Assembly (NCBI RefSeq): GCF_023101765.2
Contig: NC_064216.1
Location: forward strand, 7,753,545 to 7,817,544
DNA: 64,000 bases
Direction: 5' to 3'
Origin: Spodoptera frugiperda
Lineage: Eukaryota > Arthropoda > Insecta > Lepidoptera > Noctuidae
This document shows, piece by piece, positions 1 through 12,289 of this stretch. Numbering within the stretch: the first letter of the stretch is position 1; every line of letters starts with the position of its first letter. The translations under genes were made by a program, and so were the position numbers. The notes under the pieces are model-generated. The model had not been told where the DNA came from and did not search any database. It saw nothing but the letters and a program-made list of their open reading frames with translations.

Positions 1-216
1 GCTCTTCGCGCTACACAGAATACGAGGCATAAAGCAAGACGCATTCCCATATAAATTCCTATTGTCTATTGTTACGGTAATTTCGACTAATTGTACTCGT
101 TGTACGCCATGAATATCGGTCTGAAGTATTTGACGTATTCGGTGTTATCTAAAGGCAGGCTACCTACAGATAATAGGCTGAAATAGTACGAATTGGGGAA
201 TTAGATGAATTTAGAC

Positions 217-524
217 CAGCGGTTCCCAACCGGGGGTCCGTGGACTACCTGTGGTCCGCAGAAGACAAAATATAGTGCGCGAAATAAAAAATAATACTCA
301 AAAGACAACAACACTGTCCAACTGAGAGGAGTAACCTAACGGATTTCAATACTTAAAAACGGGGGATTTTGAGTTTTTGAATTTCCTCACTTTTTCCCTT
401 TATGGGCAGTTTTCCCTAGTAGTTCCTCCACAACCGTGAAGATCTCAGTATAGTAATAGCCCCTAGCCAAACAAGAATGATATAAAAGTGGTCCATAACC
501 ATGAATTAAGGTTGGGAACCCCTG
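217..524. mobile_element. hAT-type MITE (non-autonomous)
   Basis: A 308 bp element bounded by 15 bp terminal inverted repeats, CAGCGGTTCCCAACC at 217-231 and its near-perfect complement at 510-524 (one mismatch). Flanking octamers ATTTAGAC (209-216) and GTTTAGAC (525-532) match at 7 of 8 bases, the expected 8 bp target duplication for hAT transposases. It has no coding capacity, so it is presumably mobilised in trans. Confidence 0.8.
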
Positions 525-624
525 GTTTAGACAGAACCAGTTGTGTACCAAAATAAAAATGTACAACATAAAACTTTCATACCGTACCTATTTTATAAAT
601 TCTCAGCTGTTTTATATGTTTCAG

Positions 625-726
625 TCAGGTGAGGGATTGACAGACGTCCCTGTCGTTGTCATGTCAGGTCACGAAGGGTGCGTGCTAAGTATTACCGGCC
701 ATGACCTTAATGAGTGTACCGAGACC
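625..726 (+). CDS. Possible internal exon of an unassigned gene
   Basis: The stretch after a TTTCAG acceptor (621-624) reads open in phase 0 for 34 codons up to GAG|GTTATC. The reading frame stays open to a TAA at 769-771. The peptide contains DVPVVVMSGHEGC and LNECTETM, and its amino-acid mix looks more like real protein than the surrounding AT-rich DNA. I do not recognise the family. The donor is weak, and no partner exon is visible in the window, so it may belong to a plus-strand gene starting to the left, be a fossil exon, or be chance. Confidence 0.25.
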
Positions 727-2582
727 ATGGAGGTTATCATATGTAATACAATAAACCTATTTCGTTATTAAGGGTGAAGTTTTAATTTTCTATTATTTAT
801 GTCAAGGACGAAATTATCGATAACCACGTAATAGGTAGTTAGGTTAGGTGGCTTCTGTAGTATTTTACGCTATGCGTCTATACCTTAGAGGCTTAGTTAG
901 ACCTTTCCGAAGTTTGGCAATAACTCATCTTTGCCTGCCTCTTCGAGAAATAAAGTGTTTTGTTGCCTTCCTTTATTTACTAGTACCTAAATACCAGAAC
1001 CTTATTGACTTTATAATTAAATTCTAGACAAGGTACTACTAGATGGCGTTTGCATCGAATTAGATGCCGCTATGGTTTCGTTACCGGCGTACATATATAA
1101 GAGCGCCGCGCTCCGTCGTACAGTCAGCCTATAAACCTGCTGGGCAAAGGCCTCCCTGTATGACATATAAATCATCATCATAATATTTTTGTAAAAGCTA
1201 ATCGCACCGTATTAATGCGGTCGGTAGCTTTAAGATACACATAAAAACTAATTAAATGAATAAGATGCAAATTGTAGTGAAGAATATAAACTATTACCGT
1301 ACCGCCATTTATTAGTAGTTGAAAAGGTAAGCAGTTCAGTAATGGGCACAGTTATATGCTTTTTACAATACCCACTACACTGCAACTGGTACACAGATAG
1401 AAGGGATACGCAGAGCACGCACTTTTCACTAGTTGTACATGCTGACTCGCGGGCAACGGAGGCCTTACCATCAGATGATTCGTCTCCTCTATGCCATAAA
1501 AAAAGTTAGGTTTAGAGTCCCATGTAATTGCAGTGAGTCATTTGCAGGCAAAAAGAGAAAGTTATTTTTAGTTTTCACGCCATAATAAAATAAAACACAG
1601 TGTAATTGTAAAATATTATATTCCACTAACTTTCATAAAATCATCTGCATCATCAAAACATTATAAACAGGTGTTAAGAAATCATAATATATAAGCCCTT
1701 TTGCGCCAAATATACATGCATATATACCAATATACCTCGTATTCACGGTGCAAATAATATCTCATCATAATTTCAATTAAGGCACAAAATATATGTAAAT
1801 GTTGATAGATCTCTGCTCCAATCACTACTAAATTAAACTTGATTACAATTTTATGAAATAAATACCTATACAAAAATGCGAATGGTATTCGATAAAAAAA
1901 AATGTAAACAAAATCCGAATTAGGCAGTTTATAATAAATAATAATAAGTGCGTGATTCTTATGTTACATATTCACAGTAGTATTACAAATATAGTTGGAG
2001 CTTCTATTTGGACATTGTACGATTACCATTCCTTATAAAACTAAATAAATAATCACTTATTTTTGTAAATACCGTACTTCCTTCGATTACACGCGCCGCG
2101 TTGCTATATCTAGAACCTTCTATACATTGCCCGACTAAAAGCGAACGCACGAGACAGATAATCACAGCACTGGTAAATAAACTTTTATAAAGTCAACAAC
2201 TAATTAAATTATAATCGTAACTAGTTTGGACGCGCTAATCGAAGGAAATGGCAGTAACAACTCGGTACATTCGATTATTGGACACTTGTTTGTAGAAAAA
2301 AATATTGCACAAGCCGTAACCAAGCTCATAGACTGTGTCTATCTTATGTGATCAGTGCAGAAATTAAAACTATCCAATTATTGACTCCTTTGACACAGTC
2401 ATAACTTAAAAAAACATGATTTGTGATTAATAAAATATATAAAAAACGATCGCACTTACAGTTACGTAACACTTATACAAAAAAAAACAATAATTACAAA
2501 ATGTAGATATTGCTTACATAGATATTCGATTATTTTGTACACAGATGTCCATTAATCAAAATGTGTGGAGTTCGGGCAGTGT
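727..2582. other. AT-rich non-coding stretch, DLAT 3' flank
   Basis: No supported gene. A TATA-like block (acatatataag, about 1089-1100) lies close to a fragment with the gctgggcaaaggcctcc core (about 1138-1155), a sequence common in moth interspersed repeats. The right part should contain the 3' UTR of the minus-strand DLAT gene, but I cannot place its polyadenylation site with confidence. Confidence 0.5.
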
Positions 2583-5500
2583 TCAGAGGATCATGTTGGC
2601 GGGATCTTCCATGTTCTCCTTGAAGGCCTTCATCCATTGTGCGCCGACCGCGCCATCTATAACTCTGTGGTCCGCTGACGCCGTGAATGTCACGAATTTG
2701 GCCAGACGGAATCTGGTAAAGAAAGATAGTTAGTTATAAAACTCAAATTGCAAACCACGCCAATACTTTAGTGGTATCATTGTTTATTCCTGTTTTGTTT
2801 GTAACTACAATTTGAACATCGTATTATTGCTTTCATATTTTACAGAATATTTGTGAATAAATAGAAAACTATTAGAGAGAGAGAGAGAGACATGTGATGG
2901 TACATACCCTTGGGGTTCATTTTTGTCAGGGATAACTAATTCCTGGAGACCTCCACACGCCAGGATTAACGACTGGGGAGGATTGATGATTGCGTTGAAC
3001 ATTGTGATACCTGGAAAAATATGAAGGAAGGGCTTTAAATATGATTAGAAACCAAGATATATAGATATACAAGTTTTAGAGAAATACGCTAACACTACAG
3101 AGCGGCACCTACAAAAATCCTTTATTTGGCCTCATTTATACCTTCATACACCAGGCTTTTCTTCGTCTTGCAATAAAGTCTCTGTCAATATGTAAGCATC
3201 AAGAAAGGAAGTTGTAGAAAAATAGTAATGAAGGTACTCACCATACATTCCAAGGTTGGAAACAGTGACAGTGCCTCCCTGGAACTCCTGAGGCTGTAGC
3301 TTGCCCTCCCTGGCCCTCGCGGCGAGCTCCTTCATGTTCTTGGAGAGCTCGATGATACCGCGCGAGTCGCAGTTGAAGAGGATCGGCGTGATCAAACCGG
3401 CGGGGGTCGCTACTGCTACGCTCACGTCTACATTGCTGAACCTGGAAGAATAATAATTACATTTAATATTAAGATAATTTGATTGTACCTATATGATTTT
3501 CATTTTCAGCCAGTTGATAACATTTCCATTGCTTCAAAAATGTTTAGGTGTCGATGAAAAGTAGTGAGAGGTAATAGACCTAGTGATGTTACAAAAAAAT
3601 TAGACTCTCTTTGCAGTGACTCAAAGTCCATAATCAAGTGCTACTCACTGTCTAATGAAAGAGTCCATCCAGTGCGAGTTGACTGTAGGTACGCGCTTGC
3701 AAGCCGCGGCAACCGCCTTTACAATGAAGTCGTTCATTGAAACCTGGAAAACCACATCGTTAATTTAGTAACACACTTTTACTTAATCTTTAGTGAAATG
3801 TAAATAGAGTGCATTTTAGATTGGCAACTTTAGAGGTGTAAAAGTTAGAGCACCAATAAATAATACAATTTAGTTTCCTTTTCTAAAATAATGTACTCTC
3901 GAATAAGTACCTTAACTTCAGCCTTCTCAGCAGCCAATTTGTCGTTGACTTTCTTTCTCATCTCGATAGTCTTCTCAACATTGACAGTAGCCGTCAGCTG
4001 GTAGTGAGGGATGGTCTGCTTGGCGGCGGACAGTCGCTTGGCGATGGTGGCGCGCATGCTGGACAGCGGGATGTCCACGAAGGCGGCGCCCGGCGCCGGC
4101 ATGGGCGGCGGGGCGAAGGCCTGCGCTGCCGCGGCCGGAGCATCTGATAAGTCCCCACTCTTCAGCGAACCGTACAGTCCCGAACCCTGTCCTGATAGCA
4201 TGAAATAAGATATTGAGAATAAAGCAATAAAATAAAAGCCAATTAGCTTACTTATTACAATTTTAAATCTTTGATTCATTTACTATTTACATACAAGATA
4301 TGTACTCAGAATGTATTTCACGCCACCAGAATAGAGACTGATTTGACGATAAGTGATATTAATGGAAAAGGATGTATGAAGGGCAAGACTCAATTTAGTT
4401 ATTTGGAACACAGATCTTCGAAGTTACATTAATAGATATTCCTATATGAAATAGATTTGGGAGGGGAAAATAAGAAGACTCGTAGTAATGCTACAAATGA
4501 CAAGATTTATAAAGACCAATTTCTGCAAGTGAAACTCATTTCATTTTCATGCATGCGTTTATCTAAATGTTAGTTATAAACATTGAACATGTCATAGTGT
4601 TGTTAGATATGGATCTCAGTATAACTTACCACCAAGCCTGATGTTCCTGATCTCTGCCAGTCTCCTGGCCATCGGACTGGCGTACACCCGTCCACTGTCT
4701 GCTGGTGCAGCGGGGGCCGCGGGAGGGGGCGCGGCGGCGGCGGGGCGGCCGGCGGCGGGGGAGGGGCCGCGGCTGCCGGGGCTGGGGCGGCCGCCGCGGG
4801 CGCTGCGGCGGCTTGCGCTGTATTTGCAGTAGGTTTATAAATACGTAACATTCTTCAAATATTTTCAACTTTATTATCTTGTAATAAAGTTAAAATTGTA
4901 TTATAAAAATGTGACGGAAAAGCTTCATATTCTATTATTTTAAGACGATAAACAAAATTTAAAGCCAATTGTTTTATATGTAGTCAAACTTTCTATATTA
5001 ATAGATCTAGCAGACATGATCTATCTCATGTCTGCTGTCTAGATATTTAAAGAAGATAAAAGAAAGAAATAAAGAATTTGAAAAAATGTGTTAAAGTATA
5101 ACCTGTTTTCTTGACAGGTGGCCTGACTGCGCCGGGCGGTGCTGTGGGTACAGACAACAGTTAGACAAACATGCAATGGACAACCAGTATTCGTTTACAT
5201 TTACACCAAATGCTGAAATTGGAACATTCACATTGTATTACAACATCAAATCATGCTGGGTGCCTTGCAAATTAAAAAAAGATTTATTTATGTATCCCTT
5301 GAATAGTTATTAGTCATCTAGTCCCAATATGGTCATTCATCACATCTGATACATCTTTTTGTTACTTAATGCCAAAAATCACAATGATTCCCATTATTTT
5401 AAACTATTGGCCCTAACACATTGACCCAAGTCCCATGTATTAAATAGGCACTGTTACACATCATAATGAAATACAATTCCTAAATTGTTCAACAATGAAT

Positions 5501-8500
5501 ACACATTTCATTTCCTATTAAATGTATGAATGTTATGGGTAACTGTTCTGTTATGAAAACATGACACTCGACAGTTAGATATCATTAACATGAGGATATT
5601 GATAGCAAAACAAACTGTAAAGTGACCTTCTGTAGCAATTCGTTTCTCTATTACTGACTTTATTTCCTTATGGACTAAAAAACTATTCATTTTCTAGGCT
5701 ACACACTTTACTTCATTCTTTTTTAAATATTTTATGATATTTCATCATCATAGTCAGATAAAAATATATGTTTGCTATCAAGCACACCTCTGTAAATACT
5801 TCCCAAACTGAATTCAATACTCAATATTATAAGACATCAATGTCCAAAAACTGTTACTGTTAGTACCTTTACTTTAAATAATGCAAAATAATGAAACACC
5901 ATACAGTATTAATGTACCAATAAGTTTAGTAATAAACTCACAGTCATCCTTGAAATCTTTGAATGCGGCTACATCAGCCTCGCTTCCAACAATGATACAC
6001 AGGAGCTGACCAACAGGCACACCCTTAGTTCCGGCTGGGATCAAGATCTTAGCCAGATATCCTTCCTCAGGTGTTTCAAAACCCATTGTCGCCTTATCTG
6101 TTTCAATCTCGCAAAGCAGATCACCTGAAATTAATTATAAAGTCTTTTAGAAAGACATCATTAATAAACATAATGAATACAAATATGGTGTTTAACATGT
6201 AACAAACTGGCAGTTTCTATAGAAATCAACAACGACTTTTCAAGCATATCACACCACTTGTGAGCTATGCAACAACAATATATCTAAATCATCATCTTCT
6301 AAAAAAAATATATGAAAGAATACACACACCTTCAGTTAACTTCTCTCCCTCTTTCTTCTGCCAGTTGATAATAGACCCACTTTCCATAGTCGGTGACAGA
6401 GCTGGTAAGTTCACCTTTGAGTGAGATGGCAGGTCGGCATAATACCTTATCTGGATGGTCCATTGTGGTGCGGCTGATACTCTCTTGTTCTGAGCACTTA
6501 ATACCCTAAAACAATATAATTTATTTAAATAAATTGGCTTAAGAATTATTGAATGACTTAATAAGAGACTGATTTAAACTTCAATTTATTTTTAAATAAA
6601 CATTTTTATTGATTCAAACTAATGGAAACTGATAAACCTAAATCTAAATTAAGTTAAATTAATTTACGTTTGAATTTTATTATTTTTCATCTAAAAATGA
6701 GCTAACCATAAGTACTCACTTTCAGTCACATTTTTTTCATAGTTATGTACAAGTCGACATTGTTCCTTTCATCAGTTCTAATTATACTTTATGTAGCCTA
6801 GTAATAACAGTACATACATACTATGTGTGATTTTAATCACCAAAGTGACCGATAGAGTTAGTTTATTATTACAAATGTAAGCTTATCAGTACACACATAG
6901 TACAGACATCTCAATGATATCTGTGGTAAAGTTTTAGATAAACCGAGATGTTATATAATATTATCTCACCCTATTATATGACTAAATAAGCCTAATGTAG
7001 CTTCCCAAAGGTGATATTGAATTAATGGACTGATAATTTTGTTTGATTTGGTACTTAAATAAGTTGAATTATGTTATCAGCTGTTTCAAGTGCTGGTAAT
7101 AGTAACAAGGTGATAATGATTATATAATTATTTGTCCAGTTCATGACATTCATGTATTATTTAATGTTAAACTGGGTATGGTGATTAGAAATTAAATCAA
7201 GGCAGTATAGAACATCTCTTTACAATATTAAGTATCTCCCGAATGAAAATATTAATAGGTTTTCAGGCTCAAAAAATCTGAGTGACTTGATATTAAATTC
7301 TATGATCATAGGATTCTACTATTATGTTTTTAGCTGTAATTAGTACTCCACATTTACAAAAACAGTTCAATTAAAAGTACGTAATTCAGTGAAAGTACAT
7401 ATTTTAATATTTTTTTTTAAACTAAATCATATCATGTAAGCCATAACATCCACTTTTAATTGCACTGCCAATAAGTTATGACCTTTTTCATCTGTGTTTT
7501 TACTATGAAATCTAATTAGATTTTTATTTATCAGTAAAACAGTGCTGCAGACAATACAAAAATGGCCAGACAATCTTATCTGCCTCAAGATAAAGAAAAC
7601 TATTAATGAGAGATTTTATTTATACAAAAAAAGTACATATTCAGTTTTTTTACTAATGGTATTGACATGATAGTTACTTTGGATTAATTAAATAATATGA
7701 TATTAGTACATATTCATATCACACTAGATTTCAAAATCATTTCATTATTCATAGTTTTATGAAAGGAACATCAAAATAAGGCCTGTCAATTTTATATTTT
7801 ATTTATTTTAAGGATATGGCTAGTTTACATACTCAACATAGAGTTATTTTTAAGTTAAACACATGAATCCTAATAAAACTAAATGCCAATAATATCCAAT
7901 TAGAATATTATTCAGTGAATGTGTACACTGGATAATATTCTTATTTGAATATGTCACAACCTGTTTACATTTGACTAAAACTTTCCATGTCCTCTATTTG
8001 TAAATTATCCTTCTCACAAGGAAGGTGCATAGGTAGGGCCCTTACCATCTGTTGATTGTCAGATACTAAAGTTATCAAGTTCAATGTCACCAAAGTATTT
8101 TGAGCCCTAATTCATCTAACCTGTTATACTCATCCCAAACATAACATAAACTGCGCACATGACAATCAGATATTCCTGTAACGTAGGGCACGTGTACCTC
8201 GATCAGCCGGCGAATTCTCATTTAATTAAACATCAATCTACAAGGTGAAAACCATTGACGTTTTGGTTATGCAACGAGTAGAACTTATTCTAATGATCAC
8301 AAACAACATGAGTTAATGCTAGGATAAATGTTTATGAATGCAAAAGTCTAGATCTATTAATAAGACGCAAATTAAACTAAAAACCAATCAACTTACCTGT
8401 GAGAAAGTTTCCTCTTCGACAGTTCTGTGCTCATACACCTCGAGAGGTTTGACCGTATAGATTTTTTCAAGGCATCGTTTAAAACTTGGTTTCGTACAAA

Positions 8501-8515
8501 AATCGATCGCAACAT
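2583..8515 (-). CDS. DLAT: Dihydrolipoyllysine-residue acetyltransferase (pyruvate dehydrogenase E2), mitochondrial
   Basis: Core E2 enzyme of the pyruvate dehydrogenase complex. It passes the acetyl group from E1 to CoA in the mitochondrial matrix. Ten exons, complement of 8397-8515, 6330-6505, 5942-6124, 5103-5141, 4630-4817, 3911-4191, 3649-3743, 3242-3441, 2908-3010 and 2583-2712, all with GT-AG borders and matching phases. The protein is about 504 residues. Domains: basic mitochondrial leader (1-40); one lipoyl domain with ETDKATMGFE, lipoyl Lys about 109; Ala/Pro linker; E1/E3-binding domain (YASPMARRLAEIRNIRLG); catalytic domain ending in DHRVIDG (His about 477, Asp about 481). One lipoyl domain fits insect E2. 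The start is ATG at 8513-8515, since upstream codons do not look like a leader. The exons sum to 1514 nt, one short of a whole frame. The break lies in the linker exon (see separate entry). I infer that the gene is functional. Confidence 0.95.
4630..4817 (-). CDS. DLAT: DLAT linker exon with apparent one-base frame break
   Basis: This exon codes for the Ala/Pro-rich hinge and the start of the subunit-binding domain. Entered in phase 1 from the exon at 5103-5141, it begins in a good linker frame (AQAAAAPAAAAPAP). The downstream part is meaningful only in another frame (AAPADSGRVYASPMARR), which must continue through the GGT|G donor at 4630. The shift lies in the extreme GC-rich run at about 4712-4760. 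Adding one base makes the whole coding sequence exactly 505 codons including the stop. The likeliest cause is a collapsed C-run in the assembly; a real allele or an unseen microexon is possible. Confidence 0.8.
5009..5036. repeat. Short perfect hairpin in DLAT intron
   Basis: Eleven-base arms (agcagacatga / tcatgtctgct) around a 6 nt loop. It is too short for a miRNA precursor and no function is inferred. Confidence 0.5.
5103..5141 (-). CDS. DLAT: DLAT 39-nt microexon
   Basis: A 39 nt exon between a CCCACAG acceptor and a GT donor, phase 1 at both ends, coding for SPPGAVRPPVKKT plus a split codon. Pro and basic residues suit the linker after the lipoyl domain. Since its length is a multiple of three and its phases match, it can be skipped without breaking the frame. 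Confidence 0.7.
7902..7941. repeat. Imperfect hairpin in DLAT first intron
   Basis: Sixteen-base arms, agaatattattcagtg at 7902-7917 and cactggataatattct at 7926-7941, pair with one mismatch. The rest of the first intron (6506-8396) is AT-rich, and I see nothing else in it. Confidence 0.45.
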
Positions 8516-9743
8516 TTTGATTTGTTTTTGGCTAAAACAACTCCGTCCAGGTGATCGGGACGGTAAAATATCTGTAAGATCGACCTTTTTCCAAGTTGTA
8601 CCGGCTGTGTGACGGGTTGCCAGAGGTCGAGACACGTTTTCCGTTTAAATTAATAACCTAACAATTCGAATACTAAACTTAAGTTTGTACTTCTGTACTA
8701 CTAGAAATGCAAACATTACAAACTAAAATAACTTTGAAATAGTACTTATAGATACATTATTAGCACTTTTACTGATTAAATTGTTAAGTCTATATAGTTT
8801 TGTATGAAACAAATTTAGTTTTAGATTAATAAAATAAATTACATAATAATTAATAAATAAATTATAATTATTTAATTTAAATATATATGGATACAAATAA
8901 ATTAATTAATTACCTATTCCCAAGATAACGAGTGTAGAGCTTGAGCAATCTCAATCATGAATCAAAAACTTATATTTCAAATAAAAATTCTTGACAATTT
9001 GGTATTTTTTAAAGAAAAGAAGTAGCAAACGATGTAAATTAGAAAATTTTAATTTTAGAAATAGCTAAATTATATATTTTCGCAAAATATGTCTATGATT
9101 TCGAATCTCAAGTCTAAATGTAAGCACTAACTTCCATCATGTTGTAATGTAGCTTCCCTAAAATTGACCAGGTTTTCTTTAAGCTGGTATCATCGACCTA
9201 CAAGTTGTGTAGGTCGTTGAGAATGCTAAAATACTCACGTTTATTTTCCCTGGAAATTAAAAGTTTTGACAGCTTGTAGCCAATAAAAATTTGACCGCGT
9301 TCCAATTTCCATAAAATGTAGACAAAACATTTTTAGTAAAAAAAAAAAAAAAAATAAGTGCAAAAATGTAAAAGATAAAGCAGACCTAATAAAAGCATTA
9401 AAATGTTTAAGAATTTTAAGTCCATTAGATTGGTAACACATTGGTACATTCGCTATAGACGAAACTCCTCCATATATGTCATAATAATACGCTATAATTT
9501 TATGGAATATCTAGACAAATACCATGAGTATAAAGATGATTATTTTAATAAATTCTTTTAATTAATATGATTGAATATTTTTTTATTATGCAGCCACTCA
9601 TCAAGTAGACTTGTGATTTTTATTATTTAAGCGTAGTAACTGGTAACACTGATTGTGTTTATTAGCTACATTGGCAACACCCAGCAGGTTGTCAAATTGC
9701 TTCTTCTTTTCTGTCAACCGGAGAGTTAGACAGGTTATCAAAA
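8516..9743. promoter_or_regulatory. Divergent intergenic region between DLAT and RpL37A
   Basis: About 1.2 kb separating two head-to-head housekeeping genes. The part near RpL37A contains a pyrimidine-rich run, cttcttcttttctgt at about 9700-9714, which resembles the 5' terminal oligopyrimidine start of ribosomal protein mRNAs and suggests the start site is there. No TATA box is evident. An A-run lies at about 9339-9354. Confidence 0.5.
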
Positions 9744-11030
9744 ATGGTGAGATTCAATTTGTGAAAATTATTATAATCCGTTGAAAAAACCAGTGATATA
9801 TCATGTAAAAGAAATGCCAGTGAACAAATCTACTGTGCCATATGGATATTTTGTGTCACCGACACTTTATCGCCGAATTATCCTAGCCGATACAATAGTG
9901 ATGGCAGTGTCAGTGTTCAACCAATCTACATGAGTTATTGTAATGTTTTCAGGCCAAACGCACGAAGAAGGTCGGAATTACTGGCAAATATGGCACACGT
10001 TACGGTGCCTCCCTCCGTAAAATGGTCAAAAAAATGGAAGTCACCCAGCACGCAAAATACACTTGCTCGTTCTGCGGTAAGGTTAGTATCACGAATTTGT
10101 TTCTTTGTTATTCACGCCTTACAGCGTAAATCGACTCGTTCAACTTGTTTTGTGAACTTTCTGAGCTTTTACTGTTGTCAAACATTTCATTAATTAAGGT
10201 AATAATAAGTTACGATTTGGGGTTATGTTTTGTTAATGCATTCTTGAAACCACCTCATCAGAAACACAACTCCTGTTTGTTATTAGTTTAGAACTGTTAT
10301 CTTCATCAATAAAGAACCAGTAAGTCTTTTAAACATTAGTATAATAAGTCAATGTATTAGATTTACAAAATAATGTGCATCAAACATAACACTGCAACAC
10401 CTAACTGACCTAAAGTTTTGGGGCCAAAACTTATGTTCTGAATTGAGAATATTATATGAAAATATCTTGGTTGTTGAAATGTTATAATACTGGATATCAC
10501 AATTAATTACATTACTGTAACTTTTTTGTTTGAATTGCATTTCTTTATGCAATTTCATGTTGCAATACTAGGTAGTATATTTTCATACCTGCTTAATATC
10601 TGTACAATAATTTAGTTATTATAGTAATGTAAGAAATCAAAAGGTATTGTTTGTAAACAGAAAAGTTAAAACAAAACAGTTACCCACTATTACTGATGAA
10701 TTCTTAATTTCTTGAAAATAGACTTATAATTAATTAATTTTTGAAGCATATTAAAATACTAGTTACAGTATAATTAAGATATAAATAATCAATATAGTTT
10801 GAGTGTGTATGTGTATTAGAGGGTGAACATAGTGGCAGTTACTACTTTTGTAAAGTAAATTATCTAATTATTCTGTCTCTTAATTTCAGGATGCCATGAA
10901 GCGTTCCTGTGTCGGCATCTGGTCATGCAAGCGCTGTAAGAGGACCGTAGCTGGTGGTGCGTGGGTATTCTCCACCACCGCTGCCTCCTCCTGCAGGTCC
11001 GCAGTCAGAAGATTGCGTGAGGTCAAGTAA
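9744..11030 (+). CDS. RpL37A: 60S ribosomal protein L37a (eL43)
   Basis: Structural protein of the large ribosomal subunit, cytoplasm. Three exons: 9744-9746 (only the ATG, followed by GTGAGA), 9953-10081 and 10890-11030, giving 90 residues against about 92 in flies and mammals. The second exon opens AKRTKKVGITGKYGTRYGAS and ends YTCSFCGK. The third carries WSCKRCKRTVAGGAW and ends RRLREVK. The CxxC pair at the exon 2 end and the second CxxC (SCKRC) form the C4 zinc finger of the family. Placing the start codon alone in exon 1, followed by an intron, is usual for ribosomal protein genes. A pyrimidine tract upstream suggests growth-dependent TOP control. A poly(A) signal follows the stop at 11053-11058. 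Confidence 0.97.
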
Positions 11031-11052
11031 ACATCTGACGTTAGCTTAAGGA

Positions 11053-11058
11053 AATAAA
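11053..11058 (+). terminator. RpL37A polyadenylation signal
   Basis: AATAAA 23 nt after the TAA stop, followed by a T-rich and GT-containing stretch (caattgttttattc). The spacing gives the very short 3' UTR typical of ribosomal protein genes. Confidence 0.8.
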
Positions 11059-11619
11059 CAAAAACAACCAAATTCAATTGTTTTATTCAAAAGTCCTGGA
11101 TTATTCCAAAAATGATAGTGTAGTAGTTACTATTTCATTATTAAAATTCAATGCCTAGTTTTATAAATCTAAGCATACTAGAACAAGGCAGAATGCAACT
11201 TTGTGTTATACTTAGTAGTGATGTAGTTTTTTTTAGTTTTCACTTTATCACCTGTCTTGTATTTATTTAGTCAATGTAAACACCACCAACATGTTGTAGT
11301 CTATGATTGTGATGGCAGGTTCATCTTTAATTTGAAATACTTCCATAAATTTTCTGAATATACCATTACAGTGATATTTCTGATAAATACTTTTGTTTTG
11401 AGCATTTACACAAATCTAGATAAACAGAGTTTTTATCAGTTTCAGTGATATTAATAGGCACTGACAGTAAGTAGCCTATCTACTGTTATATTATTTTATT
11501 TTTTGTTTACTTTGTCGAAAGAAGATGTAGTGACTTAGGTAATTCAAAATACATAACAATAATAATTATACAGCACCACAGCATTGCAATTGCAATGCTT
11601 CTTATTTATAATAAAATAG

Positions 11620-12115
11620 CGGACCCGACAGACGTTGTCCTGTCTACACGTCTTTAATTTGAAAAATTTAAACTTTTTTTTCTAAGTTAAACATTCTGGA
11701 CCATTTTGATGGAATTTCATCAAAATCGGTCCAGTCGTTTGAAATTGTGAATCTAAACCATTCTTAGATCCCCTTGAACACACACAAAAAAATTCATCAA
11801 AATCGGTCCGGCCGTTTAAGAGAAGTTCAGTGACATACACACTTACAGAAGAATTATATATATAAAGACTAGCTACTTCCGCGCGGTTTCACCCGCTCTG
11901 CTCGGCTCCTATTGGTCATAGCGTGATGTTTTCTAGCATATAATCTTCCTCAATAAATGTACTATCCAGCACAAAAAGAATTTTTGAAATCGGACCAGTA
12001 GTTCCGGAGATTAGCGCGTTCAAACAAACAAACAAACTCTTCAGCTGTATAATATTTTATTTTATTATTTTATTTTATTTTATATATTTTATTATAATTA
12101 TAATAAATAATATTA
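11620..12115 (+). mobile_element. Tandem RTE-like LINE/SINE 3' tails
   Basis: Two adjoining tails. The first starts near gcggacccgacagacgttg and contains caaaatcggtccagtcgttt. The second starts at about 11870 (ctagctacttccgcgcggttt) and contains atcggaccagtagttccgg, ending before a TATTTTATTTTA-rich run. Both phrases are typical of 3' ends of RTE-class retroposons and derived SINEs in moths. No open reading frame is present. Confidence 0.7.
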
Positions 12116-12289
12116 CGCCCGAAAACCGTTTCGTGGCCAATAAATAAGCTAGCCGCGCAAAACAGAATACTAGTGCACTCTTTTTACAGGCAGGTAAAGA
12201 AATGTTTGATGCGATAAGGATAAAGCGATGTTCCTCCAATGGTGTCGGCACTCGGCATGCCGTCCCTATGGATTAATTAGAAAAAATCA

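Noticed and set aside
2871..2891. GA run as a regulatory GAGA site
   Set aside because: A simple (GA)n repeat inside a DLAT intron just below exon 8. It is best explained as a microsatellite.
4603..4868. Pro/Arg-rich open frames in other frames of the DLAT linker
   Set aside because: Shadows of the GC-rich linker exon. Neither extends into neighbouring exons with proper phases.
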